A DNA stretch of 64,000 nucleotides from Massilia varians (GTDB lineage Bacteria; Pseudomonadota; Gammaproteobacteria; Burkholderiales; Burkholderiaceae_D). The DNA is taken from contig NZ_AP026966.1 in NCBI RefSeq assembly GCF_027923905.1, positions 3,721,001 to 3,785,000 of the forward strand, read 5' to 3'. The translations under genes were made by a program, and so were the position numbers. The notes under the pieces are model-generated. The model did no database searches. It was given only the letters and a program-made list of their open reading frames with translations, and was not told the origin of the DNA. This document shows positions 6,740-14,158 of the stretch, piece by piece; position 1 is the stretch's first letter, and the number at the start of each line of letters is the position of its first letter.

Positions 6740-9559
6740 TCAGGCCTTGACGACCCGGCACTGCGATACCTTGGTTTCCTGCATCATCGTCACGGCGTCG
6801 TAACCGTAGGTCCAGCCCGTGTTGCAGGCCTCGCCGCGCACCGTCGGCGCGCCGCCTTCCGGATAGTGGCGCTCGAGGTCTTCTCCCATCCACCAGCCGC
6901 CGAAGTGGAAAGGCATCCAGACCAGGCCGATCGGCACCCGCTCGGTGACCATCGCCATCATCTTCAGGCGCGCCCCGGTGGGGGTCTCGACCCAGACGTA
7001 GTCGCCCACCTTGGCGCGGATCTGGGCCGCGTCGCGCGGGTTGATCTCGACGAACATGTTCTGCTGCAGTTCGGCCAGCCAGGGGTTGGAACGGGTTTCC
7101 TCGCCGCCGCCTTCGTACTCGACCAGGCGGCCGGAGGTCATGATCAGCGGGAAGTCCTTCGAGTAGTCAACGTCCTGCACTGACTTGAACAGGGTTGGCA
7201 GGCGCCAGAAGTTGGCCTTGTCGTCGTAGCTCGGGTACTTGGCAACCAGGTCGCGGCGAGGCGAGGCCAGCGGCTCGCGGTGGGTCGGCACCGGATCGGG
7301 GAAGTTCCACACGTTGCAGCGTGCCCGCGCATTGCCGAAGGGTGCGCAGCCATGGCCGATGACGACCCGGATGATGCCGCCCGAATTATCGGTCTTCCAG
7401 TTCTTGCCTTCGGCCATCGCCTGCTCCTGGGGCGTAAGCTCGGCCCACCAGCCGAGCTTCTTCAGGAACACGTGGTCGAATTCGGGGTAGCCGACGTCGA
7501 GTTGGCTGTCCTTGTTGGTGGAGCCGTCGGCCGCCAGCAGCGACTCGCCGTTGTGCTCGACGCCCCAGTTGGCGCGGAACGGCAGGCCGCCCTCGGCCAC
7601 CGACTTGTTCAGGTCGTACAGGATGGGCGTGCCGGGGTGCTTCATTTCCGGCGTGCCCCAGCACGGCCACGGCAGGCCGTAGTAGTCGCCCTTGCAGGGA
7701 CCGTCGTCGGCGCGCAGGGTGGTCGGGTTGAAGGTGTGCTTGTTCTCCATGTGGAGCTTCAGGCGCTCCGGCGAGCAGCCGGTGTAGCCGATGGTCCAGC
7801 AGGAGCGGTTGATCTCGCGCAGGATGTCCTCGACCACCGGTTCGTTGAGCACCACCTTGATGTTCTTGCACAGTTCGTTGTGGAAGCCGAGCTTCTTGGC
7901 GAACAGGTACATGATCTCGTGGTCGCTCTTGCACTCGAACAGCGGCATGATGACGCGCTCGCGCCACTGGATGCTGCGGTTGGAGGCGGTGCACGAGCCC
8001 GAGGTTTCGAACTGCGAGGCGGCCGGCAGCAGGTAGACGCCGTCGGTGCGGCCGTGCATCGAGGCGGTCATGCTCGGGTAGGGATCGATGACGACCAGCA
8101 TGTCGAGCTTCTGCATCGCCGCCTTCATGTCCGGCAGGCGGGTCTGGCTGTTGGGCGCGTGGCCCCAGTAGAACACGGCGCGCAGGTTGCTCGGCTGGTC
8201 GATGTACTGGTTCTCTTCGTTGACGGCGTCGAACCAGCGCGACACCGTGATGCCGGGCTTTTCCATCAGCTCCTTGGAGCCGAAGCGCGACTTGATCCAT
8301 TCGTAGTCGACGCCCCAGACGCCGGCGAAGTGCTTCCAGGCGCCCTCGGCGATGCCGTAGTAGCCGGGCAGCGAGTCGCCGTTGGGGCCGACGTCGGTGG
8401 CGCCCTGCACATTGTCGTGGCCGCGGTAGATGTTGGCGCCGCCGCCCGGAACACCGATGTTGCCCAGCGCCAGCTGCAGGATTGACAGTGCGCGCACGTT
8501 GGCGGTGCCCACCGTGTGCTGGGTAATGCCCATGCACCAGACCACCGACGAGGGCTTGTTCTTGGCCAGCATCTCGGCGGCCATCTTGACCGAGGCTTCC
8601 GGCACGCCGGTGATGTCCGAGACTTTATCCGGCGTCCATTTCGCCACTTCCTTGCGCACGTCTTCCATGCCGTAGGTACGGGCCGCGATGTATTCCTTGT
8701 CCTCCCAGCCGTTCTGGAAGATGTGCCACAGGATGCCCCAGACCAGCGGGATGTCGGTGCCCGGGCGCACCCGCACGTAGTGGTGGGCGAAGCGCGCGGT
8801 GCGGGTGAAGCGCGGGTCGATCACGATCATCTTCGCGCCCAGCTCCTTGGCGTGCAGGAAGTGCAGCATCGAGATCGGGTGGGCCTCGGCCGGATTCGAA
8901 CCGATGAACATCACCGCCTTGCTGTGGTGCAAATCGTTGAAGGAGTTGGTCATCGCCCCGTAGCCGAAGGTCTGGGCCACGCCCGCGACCGTCGTCGAGT
9001 GGCAGATGCGCGCCTGGTGGTCGCAGTTGTTCGAGCCCCAGAACGAGACCCACTTGCGCAGCAGGTAGGCCTGCTCGTTGTTGTGCTTGGAGCTGCCGAT
9101 CACCATCAGCGCGTCGGGGCCGGATTTCTGGCGCAGCTCGATCAGCTTGTCGCCGATCTCGTTGATGGCCTGGTCCCAGGACATCCGCACGTATTTGCCG
9201 TTCACCAGCTTCATCGGGTAGCGCAGGCGGTGCTCGCCGAAGGCGTGCTCGCGCACCGAGGCGCCCTTGGCGCAGTGCGCGCCCATGTTGATGGGTGAAT
9301 CGAAGGCGGCTTCCTGGCGCACCCAGACGCCGTTGGCCACCACCGCGTCCACCGAGCAGCCCACCGAGCAGTGGCTGCAGATGGTGCGCTTGACCTCGGT
9401 GGGCACCGGGGCGTCGGCGACCTGGTCGGCGTGCGCCGGTTCGATCACGTTCAGCGGCAGCTGCCGGGCCAGAGCGCCGGCGCCGGCGGCGACACCGGCG
9501 CCGACCAGGAAGCGGCGCCGTTTGAGTCCGCTGTCGCGGACGGACTTCACGAGGGACAT
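6740..9559 (-). CDS. Formate dehydrogenase alpha subunit, molybdopterin-dependent, cysteine type
   Basis: This 939-aa catalytic subunit oxidises formate to CO2. It starts with a Tat signal peptide (LKRRRFLVGAGVAAGAGALA), so it is exported folded. The [4Fe-4S] ligands are Cys61, Cys64, Cys68 and Cys96 (CSHCSVGC and CAKG). The metal ligand is Cys186 in DHQARICHST, the place where selenocysteine sits in some homologues, so no SECIS element is needed. The following segment SNPAEAHPISMLHFLHAKE and the C-terminal molybdopterin dinucleotide-binding domain are intact. The start ATG has GGGGAG upstream. The small Tat protein gene precedes it by about 45 bp. Confidence 0.95.
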   Translation of the reverse strand: MSLVKSVRDSGLKRRRFLVGAGVAAGAGALARQLPLNVIEPAHADQVADAPVPTEVKRTICSHCSVGCSVDAVVANGVWVRQEAAFDSPINMGAHCAKGASVREHAFGEHRLRYPMKLVNGKYVRMSWDQAINEIGDKLIELRQKSGPDALMVIGSSKHNNEQAYLLRKWVSFWGSNNCDHQARICHSTTVAGVAQTFGYGAMTNSFNDLHHSKAVMFIGSNPAEAHPISMLHFLHAKELGAKMIVIDPRFTRTARFAHHYVRVRPGTDIPLVWGILWHIFQNGWEDKEYIAARTYGMEDVRKEVAKWTPDKVSDITGVPEASVKMAAEMLAKNKPSSVVWCMGITQHTVGTANVRALSILQLALGNIGVPGGGANIYRGHDNVQGATDVGPNGDSLPGYYGIAEGAWKHFAGVWGVDYEWIKSRFGSKELMEKPGITVSRWFDAVNEENQYIDQPSNLRAVFYWGHAPNSQTRLPDMKAAMQKLDMLVVIDPYPSMTASMHGRTDGVYLLPAASQFETSGSCTASNRSIQWRERVIMPLFECKSDHEIMYLFAKKLGFHNELCKNIKVVLNEPVVEDILREINRSCWTIGYTGCSPERLKLHMENKHTFNPTTLRADDGPCKGDYYGLPWPCWGTPEMKHPGTPILYDLNKSVAEGGLPFRANWGVEHNGESLLAADGSTNKDSQLDVGYPEFDHVFLKKLGWWAELTPQEQAMAEGKNWKTDNSGGIIRVVIGHGCAPFGNARARCNVWNFPDPVPTHREPLASPRRDLVAKYPSYDDKANFWRLPTLFKSVQDVDYSKDFPLIMTSGRLVEYEGGGEETRSNPWLAELQQNMFVEINPRDAAQIRAKVGDYVWVETPTGARLKMMAMVTERVPIGLVWMPFHFGGWWMGEDLERHYPEGGAPTVRGEACNTGWTYGYDAVTMMQETKVSQCRVVKA

Positions 9560-9604
9560 GCTGGTTCTCCCCTATGGATCATTGAATGCGGACCAGCCGC
9601 AGCT

Positions 9605-9865
9605 TCACCAATATGCGGCGGTCTCGTAGTAACGGCGGATGTGATCCGTTTCGTGGTAGCCGCGCTTGACCTGCGGCGCCGCCGCGGGCGCCGGCGCCGG
9701 CGCCGGAGCGTCGGCGGCCTCGGCGGTGCCGGCGACGACCGCCAGCGCCCCCAGCGGCGCGGCCTTCAGGAAACCGCGGCGGCTAGGGTCCGGGAGACCT
9801 GTCTCCTGCCCTGCGGCCGGCTTGACGTCCTGTGCGTGTTCAAGTTGCTGCGCTTGCTGTTCCAT
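9605..9865 (-). CDS. Small Tat-signal formate dehydrogenase region protein
   Basis: This 86-aa protein has a twin-arginine motif (SRRGFLKAAPLGALAVV), an Ala/Pro linker and a conserved short tail ending HIRRYYETAAYW. Such small Tat proteins commonly precede FDH3 alpha genes and are annotated as formate dehydrogenase region TAT target or subunit X. It may travel to the periplasm with the catalytic subunit. The start is the ATG of MEQQAQQL, 17 bp past the chaperone gene stop. The upstream part of the same open frame has no support. Confidence 0.85.
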   Translation of the reverse strand: MEQQAQQLEHAQDVKPAAGQETGLPDPSRRGFLKAAPLGALAVVAGTAEAADAPAPAPAPAAAPQVKRGYHETDHIRRYYETAAYW

Positions 9866-9882
9866 GCTCTGCCTCGTTTCGG

Positions 9883-10572
9883 TTAAGCGGGTGATTCGGT
9901 GAGCGCTTCCCCGACCACGAATGCTTCCGCTTCGATGGTGAGGAAAGCGCCGGCCAGGCGCGCGACCAGGCGGTAGTAATTGGCGCCCTCGGCGGCCGCG
10001 ATGTCGGCCAGGCAGCGTTCGTACCAGGACGCGACGTGAACGTCGAAGAAAGCTTGCTGGCGCGCGAGCGGCTGGCGCGCAATGCCGGGCGCGCCGGTGA
10101 TGAGCACGCGCATGGTCTCGCACAGCGCCCCCAGGTGGTCTTCGAATTCGCCGACGCCGCGCACCCGCCGGACGCCGAAGCGGGCCAGGTCGGCGCGCAG
10201 CTCGGCCAGCGGGGTGTCGTTCATGTAGCCGGCCAGGTAGCGCGAGCCGTAGGGATTGACGGGGGGCGTGCCGACACTGATGAAGAGGGCGTCGAATTCC
10301 TCGGCCACGGCAATCGGGTCCATGACGCCCGAGGCCAGCGTCAAGGCTTCCCAGGCCTGTTCCAGGGCCGGATCGCCGCCTTCCGACAGGATGGGGTCGG
10401 CGTGTGCCAGCGCGTCCAGCAGCGCTGCGTCCGGCGCCGCCAGCAGCAGGCGCGACAGCAGCGCGTACAGATCGGCGCGCGCCTGGTCTTCCGCGGCCAG
10501 CGGCAGGGATACGGCGACGGTGGCGGCGGGGTCGGCGGGACGCTGGATTGGCGGCGCGTCAGGATGGGACAC
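9883..10572 (-). CDS. TorD/DmsD family molybdoenzyme chaperone
   Basis: This 229-aa cytoplasmic chaperone matches the TorD family: ARADLYALLSRLLLAAPD near the start and the conserved EEFDALFISVGTPPVNPYGSRYLAGYMN in the middle. Members bind the Tat signal and guide molybdenum cofactor insertion, so its partner is almost certainly the adjacent alpha subunit. The preferred start is the GTG of VSHPDAPP, which has AGGAG about seven bases upstream. A longer open frame from an ATG 26 codons earlier runs through the leader region and is less likely. It is the first gene of the formate dehydrogenase operon. Confidence 0.88.
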   Translation of the reverse strand: MSHPDAPPIQRPADPAATVAVSLPLAAEDQARADLYALLSRLLLAAPDAALLDALAHADPILSEGGDPALEQAWEALTLASGVMDPIAVAEEFDALFISVGTPPVNPYGSRYLAGYMNDTPLAELRADLARFGVRRVRGVGEFEDHLGALCETMRVLITGAPGIARQPLARQQAFFDVHVASWYERCLADIAAAEGANYYRLVARLAGAFLTIEAEAFVVGEALTESPA

Positions 10573-10606
10573 GGTGCTGCTCTCCTGTTGGCAAAGGGTC
10601 ACCAGC

Positions 10607-10612
10607 AGTGTA
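10607..10612 (-). promoter_or_regulatory. Possible -10 element for the formate dehydrogenase operon
   Basis: TACACT on the minus strand, about 34 bp before the chaperone start. I see no convincing -35, which would fit an activator-dependent promoter. The perfect palindrome at 10641-10661 would centre near -51. Confidence 0.3.
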
Positions 10613-10640
10613 GCCCTCCCACGCGGCAGGCCGCGCACGG

Positions 10641-10661
10641 TTGATGACACGGTGTCATCAA
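10641..10661. promoter_or_regulatory. Perfect 21-bp palindrome upstream of the formate dehydrogenase operon
   Basis: The arms are TTGATGACAC and GTGTCATCAA, exact reverse complements, separated by one base. The site lies between the DUF2474 stop and the torD-like start. Its outer TTGAT/ATCAA recall an FNR box, but the 11-bp gap between them rules that out. There is no T-run behind it, so it looks more like an operator than a terminator. The bound protein is unknown. Confidence 0.55.
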
Positions 10662-10668
10662 ACCATGC

Positions 10669-10797
10669 TCAATGCATGCCCAGCGCGCGCATCAGGGTCC
10701 GGATCACGTAGGCCACCGCCGCCAGCGTAAACACGCCGCCCAGCCAGAGCGCGGCCAGCCAGGCCAGCCGCCGCAGCCATTCGCGCCGGGTCACCAT
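10669..10797 (-). CDS. DUF2474 small membrane protein of the bd-type oxidase
   Basis: This is a 42-aa single-pass protein: basic start MVTRREWLRRLA, one membrane helix WLAALWLGGVFTLAAVAYVI, then RTLMRALGMH. Its ATG overlaps the cydB stop (ATGA). Short DUF2474 proteins follow cyanide-insensitive bd oxidase genes and are thought to be the counterpart of CydX, the small subunit that stabilises the oxidase. Too short for most gene finders. Confidence 0.8.
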   Translation of the reverse strand: MVTRREWLRRLAWLAALWLGGVFTLAAVAYVIRTLMRALGMH

Positions 10798-11804
10798 CAG
10801 TGATACCCCGCGTCGGCCTTGACCTTGCCCCGGAACACCCAATACGACCAGGCCGTATACATCAGGATGATGGGCAGGATGAACAGGGTGCCGACCAGGG
10901 CGAAGCCCTGGCTGGACGGTGGCGAGGCCGCTTCCCAGATCGAGATCGAGGGCGGCACGATGTGGGGCCAGATGCTGATCGCCATGCCGCTGTAGCCGAG
11001 GAAGATCAGGGCCAGCGCCGCCACGAAGGGCACCCGGTGCGGGTCGCGCTTGAGCGAGCGCAGCAGCAGCACGATGAACACCGCCACCAGCACCGGCACC
11101 GGGGCCAGGAACACGATGTTCGGGAAGGTAAACCAGCGCGCCGCCACCGCCGGGTCGCGCCACGGGGTCCAGATGCTGACGATGACGATGGCCGCGAGCA
11201 GCATCAGGGCGAAGGGACGCGCCACCTGGATCATGCGCGCCTGCAGCTCGCCCTCGGTCTTCATGACCAGCCAGGTGGCGCCCAGCAGGGTGTAGGCGAT
11301 CATCACCCCGACCCCGGCCAGCAGCGGGAAGAGCGCGATCCAGTCGAGCGGCCCGCCGGCGTAGCTGCGCCCCGACACCGCGATGCCGTCGAGAAAAGCG
11401 CCCAGCGAGACGCCCTGGAAGAAGCTGGCCACCACCGAGCCGCCGATGAAGGCCTTGTCCCACTGGTGGCGCTCGTGCTCCTTGGCCTTGAAACGGAACT
11501 CGAAGGCCACGCCGCGGAACACCAGGCCGATCAGCATGAAGATCAGCGGCAGGTAGAGCCCCGACAGGATGATCGCATAGGCCACCGGGAAGGCCGCCAG
11601 CAGCCCCTCGCCTCCCAGGACCAGCCAGGTCTCGTTGCCGTCCCAGACCGGCGCCACCGTGTTCATCATGGTGTCGCGGTCGCGCTTTTTCGGGGTGAAG
11701 GGAAACAGCAGGCCAATGCCCAGGTCGAAACCGTCCAGCAGCACGTACATGAAGACGGCGAAGAAGATGATGACCGCCCAGATGACGGTGGTGTCAATAC
11801 CCAT
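10797..11804 (-). CDS. cydB: Cytochrome bd-type quinol oxidase subunit II, CIO type
   Basis: This 335-aa membrane protein has about eight to nine helices. The opening MGIDTTVIWAVIIFFAVFMYVLLDGFDLGIG and WDGNETWLVLGG are typical of CioB-like subunit II. It pairs with subunit I in the inner membrane to form a quinol oxidase that reduces oxygen to water without pumping protons. The start has a strong AAGGAGGAG and overlaps the cydA end by 11 bp. The DUF2474 gene overlaps its stop. Confidence 0.95.
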   Translation of the reverse strand: MGIDTTVIWAVIIFFAVFMYVLLDGFDLGIGLLFPFTPKKRDRDTMMNTVAPVWDGNETWLVLGGEGLLAAFPVAYAIILSGLYLPLIFMLIGLVFRGVAFEFRFKAKEHERHQWDKAFIGGSVVASFFQGVSLGAFLDGIAVSGRSYAGGPLDWIALFPLLAGVGVMIAYTLLGATWLVMKTEGELQARMIQVARPFALMLLAAIVIVSIWTPWRDPAVAARWFTFPNIVFLAPVPVLVAVFIVLLLRSLKRDPHRVPFVAALALIFLGYSGMAISIWPHIVPPSISIWEAASPPSSQGFALVGTLFILPIILMYTAWSYWVFRGKVKADAGYH

Positions 11805-13278
11805 GGCCTGGCTCCTCCTTGTCGCGCCCCGGGAGATCCGGGCTGGCCTCCCCCTCGTCGTCGTCGTTCTGCACGTCGGCGGCCGACAGCGGCCGGCTCG
11901 GCGTGCGCTCCTCGCCCGGACCGCCCTGGGCCGGCGTATGCAGCGCGGAGCGCTGCGGCCCCTTGCGCATCATGCGCAGCAGGTAGACGGTGCCGGTGCC
12001 GAACACGAACATGTAGGCCACCACGAACAGCGCCAGGGTCAGGCCGAGCTCGGCGGCACCGTGCGGCGAGACGGCATCGGCGGTGCGCAGCACCCCGTAC
12101 ACGACCCAGGGCTGGCGTCCCACCTCGGTGGTGGTCCAGCCGGCCAGGATGGCGACCAGGCCGGCCGGCCCCATCCACACGGCGAAGCGCAGGAAGGGGC
12201 GGTTGTGCCACAGGCGCGCCTCCCCTCCCCGCTTGCGCCGCAGCCACAGGCTCCAGGCCCCCAGCGCGATCATGAGCAGGCCCAGGCCCACCATCAGGCG
12301 GAAGCTCCAGAACACGATCAGCGAGTTCGGCCGCTCTTCGCGGGGAAAATCCTTGAGTCCGGGGAACTGGCCGTTCCACGAATGGGTCAGGATCAGGCTG
12401 CCCAGGTGCGGGATGCCGACTGCGTACCTGGTGCGCTCCTCTTCCATGTCGGGCATGCCGAACAGCAGCAGCGGGATCGCCTTGTCGCCTTCGTTCTGCC
12501 AGTGCCCTTCCATGGCCGCCAGCTTGGCCGGCTGGTGCTTCAGGGTGTTCAGGCCGTGGAAGTCGCCCACCACCGCCTGGATCGGCGCCACCAGCAGGAT
12601 CATCCACATCGCCATCGACAGCATCTTGCGCACCGCCGGATTGTCGCGGCCCTTGAGCAGCTGCCAGGCCCCGGTGGCGCCGACGATCAGGGCCGTGGTG
12701 AGATAGGCGGCGATCACCATGTGCAGCAGCCGGTAGGGGAAGGAAGGATTGAAGACGATCGCCAGCCAGTCGGCCGGGACCATCCGGCCGCCCTCGATCG
12801 CATAGCCCTGCGGGGTCTGCATCCAGCTGTTGGCGGCCAGGATCCAGGTGGCCGAGATCAGGGTGCCGACCGCGACCGCGCAGGTGGCCCCGAAGTGCAG
12901 GCCCGGGCCGACGCGGGTCCAGCCGAACAGCATCACGCCCAGGAAGCCGGCTTCGAGGAAGAAGGCGGTCAGCACCTCGTAGGACAGGATCGGTCCCATG
13001 ATGCTGCCGGCGAACTCGGACAGGTAGCCCCAGTTGGTGCCGATCTGGTAGGCCATCACGATGCCGGACACCACGCCCATGCCGAAGCAGACCGCGAAGA
13101 TCTTGATCCAGTAGTGGTAGAGGTCGACGTAGACCTGGCGTCGCGTCCTCAGCCAGCACAGCTCGAGCACGGCCAGGTAGCTGGCCATGCCAATCGTTAT
13201 CGCCGGAAACAGGATGTGGAAGGACATCGTGAACGCGAATTGCACACGCGCCAGATCCAAAGCGGACAAACCGAACAT
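11794..13278 (-). CDS. cydA: Cytochrome bd-type quinol oxidase subunit I, CIO type with short Q-loop
   Basis: The 494-aa protein has the expected heme ligands His21 and His186, the acidic pair Glu101 and Glu109, and the Q-loop residues Lys252 and Glu257, all close to the E. coli numbering. GRQPW is at 387-391. The Q-loop is short, as in CioA. The enzyme works at low oxygen or in the presence of cyanide-like inhibitors. The start is the ATG of MFGLSALDLARVQFAFT, behind AAGGGG. The open frame continues upstream, but that part has no family similarity. The C-terminus carries a 50-residue acidic tail. Confidence 0.95.
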   Translation of the reverse strand: MFGLSALDLARVQFAFTMSFHILFPAITIGMASYLAVLELCWLRTRRQVYVDLYHYWIKIFAVCFGMGVVSGIVMAYQIGTNWGYLSEFAGSIMGPILSYEVLTAFFLEAGFLGVMLFGWTRVGPGLHFGATCAVAVGTLISATWILAANSWMQTPQGYAIEGGRMVPADWLAIVFNPSFPYRLLHMVIAAYLTTALIVGATGAWQLLKGRDNPAVRKMLSMAMWMILLVAPIQAVVGDFHGLNTLKHQPAKLAAMEGHWQNEGDKAIPLLLFGMPDMEEERTRYAVGIPHLGSLILTHSWNGQFPGLKDFPREERPNSLIVFWSFRLMVGLGLLMIALGAWSLWLRRKRGGEARLWHNRPFLRFAVWMGPAGLVAILAGWTTTEVGRQPWVVYGVLRTADAVSPHGAAELGLTLALFVVAYMFVFGTGTVYLLRMMRKGPQRSALHTPAQGGPGEERTPSRPLSAADVQNDDDEGEASPDLPGRDKEEPGHGY

Positions 13279-13675
13279 GCGGGCCCCTTTTGCTCGTCGA
13301 CCTCCGTCGTGGTGTCCAGAATCTAGCATGCCAAAGGGGCGCGCACGCTTGGCGATGTTGATTTGATACGTCAAAACGCGGCTTCGGCGGCCGGCGAGTC
13401 GCTTGTTATCCATGCGCGAGCCGGGACTTGCTGTCGGTGTCGAAACCTTTCTCGAACACTGAAAACCTGGGGTCACTGATCCATATTAATGACCTGTCAG
13501 ATCGGTCCTGCCGGCCCAATCCACTCGTCTATATTGGCTGACGATTCGAGCCCGGCTGCAGCCAAAATGCTGTGTACACGGCATGCTTGCGGACTCGCGA
13601 TCCGGCGGCCCGGCCTCCGCCTTGTCCTGCGGCGGGCGGGCCATCCATCGATCGTCGATGTGAAAGGAGATGGTC
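13279..13675. other. Intergenic region between cydA and the frameshifted plus-strand gene
   Basis: This stretch of nearly 400 bp has no gene I can support. It must hold the cydA promoter on the minus strand. A short inverted repeat, TTTGA-N4-TCAAA, lies around 13363-13376, but its spacing does not match an FNR box. TATATT at 13531-13536 could be a plus-strand -10, without a clear -35. A good ribosome-binding site AAAGGAG sits at 13663-13669. Confidence 0.5.
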
Positions 13676-14139
13676 ATGATCCATCATCAGAACCACCCGG
13701 CGGCGGCGCGCGGCGCGGAGCGTGCCGGGGAAGCGGAGGTGCTGCTCGCTTCCTCGGCCATGCCGGCGAGCTTTCGCGAACTGCGCCAGGACGCCGATCC
13801 GGCCGCGGTCCGGCAGTTGTTCGGGGCCGCGGCCGCCCGCGCCGGCCAGTCCGAGCCCGAGCTGAGCGGCACCGGCTTCACCTACCGCCACGACTGGGGC
13901 GCACGGCGCGGACAGTGGGTCCTGCGGCTCGACTGGAACGTGATCCAGCCGCCCTCGCGGGTGCTGGTGGCGATCGGCGAAGGCGCGCCGGGCGGCCCGG
14001 CCGCCGGCAAGTTCATCGGCGCCGCCCGCTATACCGTGCACAACGTCGCCTCGCGCTGGAACGGCGTCGACATCTGGTCGACATCGCCTGGAGCAGCGAC
14101 ATCCCGCTCTACGCCGACTACCTGATCATCAACCCTTGA
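13676..14139 (+). pseudogene. Frameshifted paralogue of the N-terminal domain of the following metallopeptidase
   Basis: The protein (MIHHQNHPAAARG...) matches residues about 48-139 of the next gene almost word for word: GTGFTYRHDWG, VAIGEG.PGGP.AGKFIGAARYTVHNVA, NGVDIW. After TGG at 14075-14077 one G is missing compared with the paralogue. The present frame runs to an early stop at 14125. Adding the base restores VDIAWSSDIPLYADYLIINP and the stop at 14137-14139, giving about 154 residues. The ribosome site AAAGGAG favours the ATG at 13676. Function of the domain is unknown, and no signal peptide is seen. The shift could be real or a base-calling error. Confidence 0.7.
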
Positions 14140-14158
14140 AGCGCACCAGGAGAATCCC

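Noticed and set aside
8990..9010. Selenocysteine site in the formate dehydrogenase alpha subunit
   Set aside because: The active-site codon encodes Cys186; no in-frame TGA or SECIS-like structure is seen.
13358..13376. Possible FNR box before cydA
   Set aside because: TTGAT and TCAA half-sites are present but the gap is 2 or 7 bp instead of 4, so it does not match the consensus.
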